A stretch of DNA of 8,895 bases from an uncultured Anaerolineae bacterium (GCA_937129505.1 CAKZNJ010000060.1:1-8895), one strand, 5' to 3'. Positions 1 through 6,525 are shown, counted from the first letter of the stretch. The notes: a model not told the origin generated them from the letters alone. Program-made: numbers and translations.

Positions 1-197
1 GAAGTTAAAAAGTCCCCTGGGAGTGTTCTCGCTCGAGACTGGCGTTTTTCTTTTCGATCCTTACGGTTGCCTCTAGTATGCATGGGCGGGGGATGAACTT
101 GGTAACGGGCAATTGGCTCAGGAATTTCTAGGACACTTACCCTATTTAGACCTCCAATGTCCTGAGTGAGGAGCTCCCGAATGGGCCGTTGGGTCAT
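1..197 (-). CDS. Possible 5' part of an unknown leftward gene, cut by the window edge
   Basis: An open frame of 65 codons runs from ATG at 197 leftward to the window edge without a stop. The conceptual protein begins MTQRPIRELLTQDIGG and becomes basic and charged (RGNRKDRKEKRQSRAR) before the edge. I do not recognise it. An in-frame stop lies just upstream (216-218), so 197 is the most likely start; the ribosome binding site is weak (GAAG). It would be divergent from the fhaA-like gene, with 76 bases between the two starts. The plus strand also reads partly like protein in one frame here, but that frame is broken by TAG at 74-76 and TGA further on. A chance open frame of this length is quite possible, so confidence is low. 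Confidence 0.3.
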   Translation of the reverse strand, partial: MTQRPIRELLTQDIGGLNRVSVLEIPEPIARYQVHPPPMHTRGNRKDRKEKRQSRARTLPGDFLT

Positions 198-260
198 AAT
201 CTTCGTTGCTGATGCTCATTCTCATCTGGGATTTAAATATAAGAGATAACATCGTGGTAA

Positions 261-266
261 GATAAT
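261..266 (+). promoter_or_regulatory. Possible -10 element for the fha cluster, placing transcription start near the ATG
   Basis: GATAAT matches the -10 consensus at five of six bases and ends 7 bases before the ATG of the fhaA-like gene. No convincing -35 is visible 16-18 bases upstream, and no Shine-Dalgarno site lies before the ATG. If this -10 is used, the mRNA would begin at or next to the start codon, that is, be leaderless. The flank is AT-rich, so a chance match is possible. Confidence 0.3.
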
Positions 267-273
267 ATCTACA

Positions 274-1047
274 ATGGATGCAAAAACCTTTTTCAAGGAG
301 AAATTAGCCAAATTGGAGCATCATCTCAAAGCTTTTATCGAAGGGTCTACCACGCATTGGGTAGCTTCCCCCTTCGACAGCCGAGTAATTGCTGCGCAGT
401 TGCGGCAGGTTTTACAGGAGAACCATCAGATTCTAGAAGATGGTCGGCTTCTAGCGCCGAATTATTTTTTATTAGCTGCTTCTCCCCTCTATGCCGAAAA
501 ATTACGCCAAGAGAAACAACTGCTCAAGGAGCTAGAGGGCGAATTGGAAAAGCTCGCCCTTCAGGCTGGTTTGGTTTTTGAAAGCCCGCCTGTGATCCAA
601 GTAGTTGATGATGAAGAAATTCCCCATCATCAGATTAGTGTGAGCGGTCATTTTTCCCAGGAGATGACCGCCACGCAAGGTATATCAGATGATGAAGTAG
701 AGATGGCTCAGGTCGAGATTCCCCGCAACGCTTTCTTGATTGTGAATGGGGTGCGCATCTTTCCCCTCGAGAGACCGTTGGTGAACATCGGTAGGCATCC
801 CGATAACCACTTGGTTTTGGATGACCCGCGGGTCTCTCGCCAACATGCTCAACTAAGGGCAGTGCGGGGCAAGTATATCCTTTTCGACCTTAGCTCTATG
901 GGGGGAACAACGGTCAATAATGTGCGCGTTCGCCAGGCTATTCTCGCTTCTGGAGATGTGATCGCATTGGCGGGGGTGCCCCTTGTTTACGGGGAAGATA
1001 ACCAAACCGTTGGTAGCACACAACGGCTCTCGATGACATCTCGATGA
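274..1047 (+). CDS. FhaA-like protein: DUF3662 (FhaA N-terminal) domain plus C-terminal FHA domain
   Basis: A 257-residue cytoplasmic protein. Residues about 5-125 resemble the FhaA N-terminal domain (DUF3662): an opening helical stretch (LEHHLKAFIEG), a helix with IAAQLRQVLQEN, then APNYFLLAAS and a strand region ending in a valine-rich segment. An acidic linker (about 125-150) leads to an FHA domain at 152-240. FHA landmarks are G173-R174, S188-R189-x-H191 and N215. FHA domains bind phosphothreonine peptides, and actinobacterial FhaA takes part in kinase-controlled peptidoglycan synthesis. The usual TNGT turn is SMGGTT here, a departure from consensus. The stop is 18 bases before the fhaB-like gene, so the two are probably co-transcribed. 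No Shine-Dalgarno site precedes the ATG. The phospho-partner cannot be named from the window. Confidence 0.85.
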   Translation: MDAKTFFKEKLAKLEHHLKAFIEGSTTHWVASPFDSRVIAAQLRQVLQENHQILEDGRLLAPNYFLLAASPLYAEKLRQEKQLLKELEGELEKLALQAGLVFESPPVIQVVDDEEIPHHQISVSGHFSQEMTATQGISDDEVEMAQVEIPRNAFLIVNGVRIFPLERPLVNIGRHPDNHLVLDDPRVSRQHAQLRAVRGKYILFDLSSMGGTTVNNVRVRQAILASGDVIALAGVPLVYGEDNQTVGSTQRLSMTSR

Positions 1048-1065
1048 GATGAGTTTAGCGAGTCG

Positions 1066-1485
1066 ATGAGCGCAATTGCGTTGTTGGTTGTCCGAATCCT
1101 GCTTGCGGTAGGATTGTATGCCTTTTTGGGGTGGGCTTTTTGGACTTTGTATCGTGATCTTGTTATTCAAAGCCGTTCACTTTCTGCAGACGCTCTGCCG
1201 AAACTTTCACTAAAAGTGCAAGGAGAGCAAAAACTTCATTCATTTCAAAAGTTAGAGGTATTGGTTGGTCGAGAAGCAGGTTGCGATGTACATCTCGTCG
1301 ATAGCACGGTGAGCGGCCGCCATGCTCGTCTGATCTATCGCCAGGGCCAGTGGTGGTTGGAGGATTTGAATTCGACCAACGGCACCTTTCTCAACCAAAT
1401 GCGGCTAGCAGAGCCGATGGCTTTGACGGTTGGTGACCTGATTCGCTGTGGACAGGTGGAATTTGAGATCGAAAATCTTGCTTGA
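1066..1485 (+). CDS. FhaB-like membrane-anchored FHA domain protein
   Basis: A 139-residue protein with one N-terminal membrane helix (about residues 4-28, LLVVRILLAVGLYAFLGWAF), a short linker, and a full FHA domain at about 47-138. The phosphothreonine-binding landmarks are intact: G68-R69, S83-x-R85-H86 and the N105-G106 turn in DLNSTNGTFLN. The topology (membrane helix, then cytoplasmic FHA) matches actinobacterial FhaB/FipA-type proteins, which help couple Ser/Thr kinase signalling to cell elongation or division. That role here is inferred from family and context. Its TGA stop is 14 bases before the ATG of the phosphorylase gene, consistent with one operon. No strong ribosome binding site is seen, so translational coupling to the upstream gene is likely. 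Confidence 0.85.
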   Translation: MSAIALLVVRILLAVGLYAFLGWAFWTLYRDLVIQSRSLSADALPKLSLKVQGEQKLHSFQKLEVLVGREAGCDVHLVDSTVSGRHARLIYRQGQWWLEDLNSTNGTFLNQMRLAEPMALTVGDLIRCGQVEFEIENLA

Positions 1486-1490
1486 GCACG

Positions 1491-1495
1491 GGAGG
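1491..1495 (+). promoter_or_regulatory. Ribosome binding site deciding the phosphorylase start
   Basis: GGAGG lies 4 bases before the ATG at 1500. This favours that ATG over the in-frame TTG at 1482, which overlaps the upstream TGA stop and has no such site. Confidence 0.8.
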
Positions 1496-1499
1496 CTTT

Positions 1500-2363
1500 A
1501 TGAACGAAAGACCAATTTTGGCAATCATTGGGGGGTCGGGGATATACCAAATGCCCGACTTGCAAAACTTCCAAGAAGTAGATGTAACGACGCCCTTTGG
1601 GAAACCCAGCGCACCAATTGTCATCGGCACGATCGAGGGCAGACCAATAGCCTTCTTAGCCCGCCATGGAGAAGGACACCGTTTTTCGCCAAGCGAAGTA
1701 AATTATCGGGCAAACATCTATGCTCTGAAAAGTCTGGGAGTAGAAAGAATTGTAAGTATTTCTGCCGTTGGATCGTTGCGTGAAGACTATGCGCCAGGCG
1801 AATTGGTCGTTCCCGATGGTTTGTTCGATTTCACCCGTGACCGCAAGCGCACCTTTTTTGAGGGGAATTGCGTGGTGCATATCAGCGTGGCAGATCCATT
1901 TTGCAACCATCTTTCCGAGCAACTGTATCAGGCTGTTCAAGCGACAGGTGCTGTTGTGCATCGCGGCGGAGCGATGATCACCATCGAAGGGCCTCGCTTT
2001 TCAACCCGCAGTGAGTCAAACGTCTTTCGTTCATGGGGCATGTCTATTATCGGGATGACCACTTCCCCTGAAGCCTTTTTGGCTCGCGAAGCAGAGCTGT
2101 GTTATGCCGTTATGGCACATGTTACCGATTATGACGTGTGGCATATCAGCGAGACGCCGGTGACGGTTGAGCAAGTGATCCAAGTCTTAAACCGCAACAC
2201 AAGCATTGCCCAGCAAGCCGTGCGCAATTTGCTAAAAAGCCTGAATACTGAGCGAAATTGTGGCTGTGGCTCGGCGCTTGCTAACGCCTTCATCACCCGC
2301 AAGGATAGGGTGCCGCAAGAGACTCGTCAGCGGTTGAGCTTGTTGATTGATAAGTATTTTTAA
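1500..2363 (+). CDS. mtnP: 5'-methylthioadenosine phosphorylase (PNP/MTAP family)
   Basis: A 287-residue cytosolic enzyme that splits 5'-methylthioadenosine with phosphate into adenine and 5-methylthioribose-1-phosphate, clearing the by-product of polyamine synthesis and feeding methionine salvage. Visible family marks: GGSGIY at 11-16 (phosphate loop), RHGEGH at 55-60, SAVGSL at about 88-93, EGPRFSTRSES at about 163-173, GMTTSPEAFLAREAE, and TDYDVW with D210 and D212. Those aspartates mark adenine-type (MTAP) specificity rather than the Asn of guanosine/inosine PNPs. A Cys-x-Cys pair (C254, C256 in NCGCGS) near the C-terminus recalls the CXC disulfide motif of thermophilic MTAP II enzymes. 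It sits between fhaB and the SEDS gene, an unexpected neighbour for this function. Methylthioinosine phosphorylase activity is an alternative, but less likely. Confidence 0.9.
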   Translation: MNERPILAIIGGSGIYQMPDLQNFQEVDVTTPFGKPSAPIVIGTIEGRPIAFLARHGEGHRFSPSEVNYRANIYALKSLGVERIVSISAVGSLREDYAPGELVVPDGLFDFTRDRKRTFFEGNCVVHISVADPFCNHLSEQLYQAVQATGAVVHRGGAMITIEGPRFSTRSESNVFRSWGMSIIGMTTSPEAFLAREAELCYAVMAHVTDYDVWHISETPVTVEQVIQVLNRNTSIAQQAVRNLLKSLNTERNCGCGSALANAFITRKDRVPQETRQRLSLLIDKYF

Positions 2364-2451
2364 AAGAGTGCTCAATCTAAGGTTTCATGTGGCTTCCTTC
2401 TTCCCTCTTGCCGCCATGCCGCCGGGTGGAAGAGAGAGCAGCACCTAAGTT

Positions 2452-4902
2452 GTGTCATTTACCATTCTGATGTTGGTAAAAGCCGAGATGATTGACTCAC
2501 CGCAAAGAGAGCGTGTCTTAATCCTGATCGCTTTCTCTTTGATTTTCCTGTTTTCACTTGCCTTGTCGCTAGCACCCGTAGTTCGTGCGGGTGGGGGGAG
2601 TAGCGCTTGGGAATGGCAGCATTGGTTGGGCTTTGTTGTGTGGGCGGCTTGTTTGGGTTTGGTTAGGAAAATCGCTCACCGGTTAATCCCTGAACATGAT
2701 CCTTATCTTCTGCCGACAGCTTTTCTCTTAATTGGTTGGGGATTGATGACAGTCTGGCGATTAGACCCCTATCTTGCCCAAAGACAGACGATTTGGTTAG
2801 CGATTGCCAGCCTGGTGCTCACTGTCCTCTTAAAGGCTCCCGGCGACTTGGATTATTTACGCCGTTATAAGTACCTGTGGTTGAGCGCCGGCTTACTGCT
2901 GGTTTTTTTGACGCTAATCTTTGGCACGAATCCCAGTGGAGCGGGTTTACCACGTCTCTGGTTAGGTTGTTGTGGGGTATATTTTCAACCCTCTGAACCG
3001 ATGAAGCTGTTGTTGATCATCTATCTCGCAGCATACCTGGCTGGCAGTCAGCGTTTGTTACACAGAGCTGTGCAACCAAAACAGTTGATTTCCTTACTTG
3101 CCCCAAGTGTGGTAATGAGTGTTTTAGCGATGGGATTGCTGATCGTACAACGCGATCTGGGGACAGCCTCGATATTCTTTTTCCTCACCACCGTTCTTTT
3201 TTATTTTGCGACCGAGCGGCGCATCATCTTAATATTTGGCGCAGCGGGTATATTGGTAGGGTTAGGGATGGGATATGCTTTGTTTGATGTGGTGCGTTGG
3301 CGAGTAGAGGCTTGGCTCAACCCATACTTAGACCCCATCCATCGCTCGTATCAAATTGTCCAGTCCTTAATTGCTGTTGCCAATGGGGGATTATTTGGAC
3401 GAGGGCCAGGTTTGGGGTACCCTCAGCAAGTGCCGGTGCCGCATTCCGATTTTATTTACGCCGCGATCGCTGAAGAGAGCGGGTTGATTGGCAGTGTTGC
3501 CCTGTTGGCATGTCTGGCGCTGCTTTCCTTGCGGACGCTTCTCGCCGCAATGCGGACGGGGGATGGTTATCTGCGTCTGCTCATGGTCGGGATCGCTGCT
3601 TACTTTGGAGGGCAGAGTCTTTTGATTGTGGGCGGAAACATCCGTCTGTTGCCCTTGACGGGTGTGACGCTCCCTTTCGTGTCATACGGGGGATCATCGC
3701 TCGTGGTCTCCCTGATTATGCTTGGCTTGACCTTACAAGTCAGCCATTCTGCCACACCAAAAGCGGGCATCCTGCCTCATCCAAAGCCTTATCTCACCTT
3801 TGGAGCGATGTTGTTGGTAGGTTATTTGGGGGTAGCGTTGGCTAGTGGCTGGTTTGCGCTATATCGAGCGCCAACCTTGTTGGCGCGCACCGATAACGCG
3901 CGACGTTACATCTATGAACAACTGGTTCAAAGAGGCACAATTTTTGACCGTCAATTGCGTCCCTTGGCGCTTTCTGTGCGCAATGAGGGGACTTTCACTC
4001 GCCAAGTGATTTATCCCCCGCTCAGCCCCTTGATCGGTTATTCGCACCCCGTGTTTGGGCAAACGGGTTTGGAGCGGAGTCTGGACGAATGGCTCAGCGG
4101 CGAGAGAGGCTACCGAACCTCTGTGGTTTTGTGGCAGCGCTTACTAACGGGCACACCGCCGCCCGGCATTGCCGTCCGCTTGACGTTAGATTTGGACTTG
4201 CAACAAAAAATTGATCAGAGCTTGGCTGGGCGAGTTGGCGCCGCGGTGGTGGTTAACGGCGCAAGTGGTGAGATCTTAGCGCTCGCCTCGCAGCCGGCCT
4301 TCAACGCAAACCAATTGACACAGGACATCGAAGCACTGCTGCAAAATCAAAATGCCCCTTTGGTCAATCGTCCCTATCAAGGCAGGTATGCTTTGAACGA
4401 ATTAATGGATTTGCTTTTCTCGAAGGGAGTATCTGCACTAAGATTCGATGAATTGCGCGCTCTCGGCCTTCCGGATGGTTTAGGCGCAGGGAACGCCGTG
4501 GAACACGACCTAGCGATGACCCCTTTGCAGGTGGCTTGTGCTGCAGCCACCTTATCCAATAGGGGGGACAGAGTCCCCTTGAAAATCGTGGATGCCTTTG
4601 AATTGCCTGCCAGTGGGTGGGTGGCGGTAATGCCAGATGTGCCCCCTCGAAAGATTTATCAGAACACAGAAATTGAGGGGGTACTGAAAAATCTGACCGA
4701 TTTTTCAGGCTTGACATGGAGAATGACAGAAACAATTGCTTCAGAAGGTCGCACCACAATTGTCTGGTTTGTGGGGGGAACAACCGCGCAGTGGACGGGA
4801 AGTCCGCTGGCAGTGGTTCTCGTTTTGGAGGGAGAGGAAACAGATACAGCTCGTACGATCGGGGATTTTATTCTCAATGCGGCGATGTTGGCGGCTGAGT
4901 AA
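2452..4902 (+). CDS. SEDS-family (RodA/FtsW) glycan polymerase fused to a degenerate penicillin-binding protein domain
   Basis: An 816-residue membrane protein. Residues about 20-430 form a 12-helix SEDS glycosyltransferase, which polymerises lipid II into glycan strands. Marks are QRDLGTA (233-239), the QSLIAVANGGLFGRG stretch (304-318), HSDF with D333 at the position of the catalytic aspartate, and PLTGVTLPFVSYGGSS (401-416). A thirteenth helix (about 447-470) leads to a class B PBP-like part: RGTIFDR (494-500), GYSHPVFGQTGLE (529-541), LTLDLDLQQ (577-585), GASGEILALASQPAF and MTPLQVA (689-695). The catalytic residues are gone: the region expected to read PGSTFK is LNELMD (E650 for Ser, D653 for Lys), the SxN segment is deleted and KTG is replaced by RTT (767-769). 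It resembles a RodA-PbpA pair merged into one chain with a dead transpeptidase. The GTG start at 2452 has no close Shine-Dalgarno site; ATG 2470 or 2488 are alternatives. Confidence 0.88.
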   Translation: MSFTILMLVKAEMIDSPQRERVLILIAFSLIFLFSLALSLAPVVRAGGGSSAWEWQHWLGFVVWAACLGLVRKIAHRLIPEHDPYLLPTAFLLIGWGLMTVWRLDPYLAQRQTIWLAIASLVLTVLLKAPGDLDYLRRYKYLWLSAGLLLVFLTLIFGTNPSGAGLPRLWLGCCGVYFQPSEPMKLLLIIYLAAYLAGSQRLLHRAVQPKQLISLLAPSVVMSVLAMGLLIVQRDLGTASIFFFLTTVLFYFATERRIILIFGAAGILVGLGMGYALFDVVRWRVEAWLNPYLDPIHRSYQIVQSLIAVANGGLFGRGPGLGYPQQVPVPHSDFIYAAIAEESGLIGSVALLACLALLSLRTLLAAMRTGDGYLRLLMVGIAAYFGGQSLLIVGGNIRLLPLTGVTLPFVSYGGSSLVVSLIMLGLTLQVSHSATPKAGILPHPKPYLTFGAMLLVGYLGVALASGWFALYRAPTLLARTDNARRYIYEQLVQRGTIFDRQLRPLALSVRNEGTFTRQVIYPPLSPLIGYSHPVFGQTGLERSLDEWLSGERGYRTSVVLWQRLLTGTPPPGIAVRLTLDLDLQQKIDQSLAGRVGAAVVVNGASGEILALASQPAFNANQLTQDIEALLQNQNAPLVNRPYQGRYALNELMDLLFSKGVSALRFDELRALGLPDGLGAGNAVEHDLAMTPLQVACAAATLSNRGDRVPLKIVDAFELPASGWVAVMPDVPPRKIYQNTEIEGVLKNLTDFSGLTWRMTETIASEGRTTIVWFVGGTTAQWTGSPLAVVLVLEGEETDTARTIGDFILNAAMLAAE

Positions 4903-5617
4903 AGGTCATAGATTCCTGCAACTGACTCAAGAAGTGAGGGAGCTGGTCAAATTGGTCTAATTGATAGTACATGCCATCTGTAAGGTGGCCCTGATGGTCC
5001 ATTTCATGTGCCCAGGTCAGCTCGTGGGGGATATAGATGGCGATCCCCCCTAATTGGACGACGGGTAATATATCTGATCGCAAGGAATTGCCAACCATAA
5101 CGAAACCGTGGGGGCGCAAATGATATTTGGCAAGAATTCTTTGATAGGTATGAACGGTCTTGTCATGGACAATCTCGATGGCATGGAAATAGTGACCGAT
5201 TCCCGATCGATTGATTTTTTGTTCCTGTTCACTGGCATCTCCCTTGGTGATCAGCATGAGCTGATACTGCTCGGCAAGGGCGGCAATGGTCTCAGCTACG
5301 CTGGGAAAGAGCTCCACCTCTGCAGTAAGAATACGGCGAGTAAGGTCTAGGATTGAGTTAATTTCCGTTGCGCTAATTTTTCCTTCGCTTAAGGAAAGAG
5401 CCGCTTCGATCATCGAGAGCGTAAAGCTTTTCATCCCATAGCCGTAAAGGGATAGATTGGCTAATTCGACTTCATCCAAAAAGTTGGCTACGTGCTCGGC
5501 AGGTTTATAGGCACTGAGAAGGCGCACAAATTCATCTTTGGCTTGTTGATAACGGCTTTCATTATGCCAGAGGGTGTCATCAGCATCAAAAGCGAGAATG
5601 TCAAACGTTGCTTTCAT
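4874..5617 (-). CDS. HAD-superfamily hydrolase (phosphatase-like)
   Basis: A 247-residue soluble protein of the haloacid dehalogenase superfamily, most likely a phosphatase of a small phosphorylated metabolite. Motif I is DADDT with nucleophile D11 and acid/base D13, motif II is LITKGD with T124, motif III is K153, and motif IV is VGNSLRSD (176-183), with D182 as a metal ligand. A helical C1-type cap occupies about residues 20-100 (GYGMKSFTLSMIEAAL). The substrate cannot be read from sequence. I chose ATG 5617 because it immediately precedes the conserved N-terminal strand and lies downstream of an extended -10 promoter. A longer reading to 5716 is open but would start upstream of that promoter. 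Its last 29 bases overlap the end of the convergent SEDS-PBP gene. Confidence 0.85.
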   Translation of the reverse strand: MKATFDILAFDADDTLWHNESRYQQAKDEFVRLLSAYKPAEHVANFLDEVELANLSLYGYGMKSFTLSMIEAALSLSEGKISATEINSILDLTRRILTAEVELFPSVAETIAALAEQYQLMLITKGDASEQEQKINRSGIGHYFHAIEIVHDKTVHTYQRILAKYHLRPHGFVMVGNSLRSDILPVVQLGGIAIYIPHELTWAHEMDHQGHLTDGMYYQLDQFDQLPHFLSQLQESMTFTQPPTSPH

Positions 5618-5647
5618 CTTCTTATCCCAACTCCTGCGACTGCGGGC

Positions 5648-5656
5648 ATTATAGCA
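5648..5656 (-). promoter_or_regulatory. Extended -10 promoter for the HAD gene
   Basis: On the minus strand this reads TGCTATAAT, a perfect TATAAT with the TGn extension. Transcription would start near 5641, about 24 bases before the ATG at 5617. The -35 position (TTCTAA with a 17-base spacer) is poor, which an extended -10 tolerates. Confidence 0.65.
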
Positions 5657-5742
5657 TGGAAACCTAAAAGTTAGAACGTGATGCAGTTGATCCCAATAAT
5701 TGAGCATTCTCGTCATCGCAGTGTGAGTAATTTTTTGTTTAT

Positions 5743-5823
5743 GCGCTCAGCGGGCTGATCGCTTCCTGTCGCCGTCTGGGAAAGCCTTCTTTGGGCTTTG
5801 ACGATTTGGCTTCTTTGCCCGCT
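5743..5823 (-). other. Intergenic nested inverted repeats, possible structured RNA
   Basis: Between the peroxiredoxin terminator and the HAD promoter. AGCGGGC and GCCCGCT (5817-5823 and 5749-5755) can pair as an outer stem. Inside, CGTC-AAAGCC and GGCTTT-CCCA-GACG form a hairpin with a CAAAGAA loop (5773-5803). A second local hairpin (5743-5762, GCGATCAGC-CC-GCTGAGCGC on the minus strand, one A/G mismatch) uses the same bases as one arm of the outer stem, so the two pairings exclude each other. AAAGAA occurs both in the inner loop and at 5811-5816, where GGC/GCC flank it. No coding sequence is seen here. Function is unknown; it could be a small RNA, a transcript 3' end or decayed sequence. 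Confidence 0.35.
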
Positions 5824-5837
5824 AAAACAGAACTCAA

Positions 5838-5875
5838 ATTAATAAAAGCAGGTCATGAAAAGTCCATGACCTGCT
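5838..5875 (-). terminator. Rho-independent terminator of the peroxiredoxin gene
   Basis: A perfect 11-bp inverted repeat (AGCAGGTCATG and CATGACCTGCT, 5847-5857 and 5865-5875) with a 7-base loop. On the minus strand it is followed by TTTATTAATTT. It lies 26 bases after the peroxiredoxin stop. The plus-strand side has no T run, so it is directional. Confidence 0.85.
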
Positions 5876-5901
5876 GGTATCCCGATCGCGAACCGTTTCG
5901 G

Positions 5902-6513
5902 TTATCCTTCTTCCATGTTGGGTTGCCAGACTTCCCACACTCTGCCTACTAGGGCAGGTCCGGGCTTCAAGGTTAGTTTGCCCGGTTCCCAACCCGCTGG
6001 AGTGGCTTCTTTGCCTTCTGTAGCACGAACATGCTGAAAAGCCTGTATCTGGCGGATCGTTTCGGCTAGCTTGCGTCCCACCGGTGGGGTCAGAACTTCC
6101 ATTGCTTGAATCACGCCATCGGGATCAATGATAAAACGTCCGCGCAGCTCGATGCCTTGACTCTCATCCCAAACACCATAAGCCCGACCGACATTTCCAG
6201 CCTGATCGGACGCCATGTGAAAAGGTACTCCTCCCTTAACCATCTTGACCAGCTCATGGTCATTCCACATTTTATGTACAAAGTGACTATCAACGCTAAC
6301 TGAAATGACCTCTACCCCCATTTTCTGCAAAACCTCATATTTATCGGCGACCGCCGATACTTCAGTAGCTCAAACGAAGGTAAAATCCCCTGGATAGAAG
6401 CACAACAGGACCCATTTGCCCGCAAAATCTGATAGCTTGACCGTCGTAAATTCCCCCCGATAATAAGCGGGGGCGGTAAAATCTGGCGCTTTTTGGCCTA
6501 CTCGAACTGTCAT
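5902..6513 (-). CDS. Selenocysteine-containing peroxiredoxin (AhpC/Prx1-like), in-frame TGA at residue 48
   Basis: Read through the TGA at 6370-6372, this gives a 203-residue thioredoxin-fold peroxidase of normal family length that reduces hydrogen peroxide or organic peroxides. N-terminal VGQKAPDF is typical. The active-site motif PxxxTxxC appears as P41-GDF-T45-FV-U48, so the TGA replaces exactly the peroxidatic cysteine codon. R124 in RGRFIIDPDG is the expected active-site arginine, and the frame continues unbroken through VSVDSHFVHKMWND and IQAMEVLTPPVGR. A SECIS-like hairpin follows the TGA. The region that normally holds the resolving cysteine reads EATPAGW (T171), so that cysteine is missing; the only Cys in this form is C38. 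The start at 6513 has a near-perfect ribosome binding site. An in-frame ATG at 6624 would add 37 residues. Decay by a nonsense mutation is the alternative, but no other damage is visible. Confidence 0.88.
6342..6372 (-). promoter_or_regulatory. Bacterial SECIS-like element (UGA plus hairpin)
   Basis: On the minus strand, TGA (6372-6370) is followed by 17 bases and then a GGUC loop (6352-6349) on a perfect 7-bp stem, UAUCGGC paired with GCCGAUA (6342-6359). From memory, the E. coli fdhF SECIS has the same GGUC loop at about 18 bases from its UGA, and bacterial SECIS elements need a G-U in the apical loop for SelB binding. A clear bulged U and lower stem are not evident. Confidence 0.75.
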
Positions 6514-6515
6514 TT

Positions 6516-6525
6516 TCACCTCCTT
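6516..6525 (-). promoter_or_regulatory. Strong ribosome binding site for the short peroxiredoxin form
   Basis: AAGGAGGTGA on the minus strand matches the anti-Shine-Dalgarno almost completely and ends 2 bases before ATG 6513. This is the main reason for choosing that start, where the encoded protein begins at the usual family N-terminus. Confidence 0.8.

Noticed and set aside
2..184. Plus-strand protein-like frame (KLKSPLGVFSLETGV..., then YAWAGDELGNGQ... after an amber codon) at the left edge, possibly a pyrrolysine or decayed gene
   Set aside because: It is broken by TAG at 74-76 and TGA soon after, too short to recognise, and the opposite strand is open throughout. Nothing supports pyrrolysine use.
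1482..1499. TTG start at 1482 for the phosphorylase
   Set aside because: It overlaps the upstream stop and has no ribosome binding site; GGAGG stands correctly before ATG 1500.
2364..2451. Tandem TGCCGCCA/TGCCGCCG and imperfect stem (2398-2404 with 2428-2434) before the SEDS gene as a regulatory hairpin or terminator
   Set aside because: The repeat is only two copies of 8 bases, the stem is short with a 23-base loop and there is no T run; it does not stand out from chance.
5618..5716. Longer N-terminus for the HAD hydrolase (start at 5716)
   Set aside because: The added 33 residues precede the conserved first strand, and an extended -10 promoter (5648-5656) lies inside that stretch.
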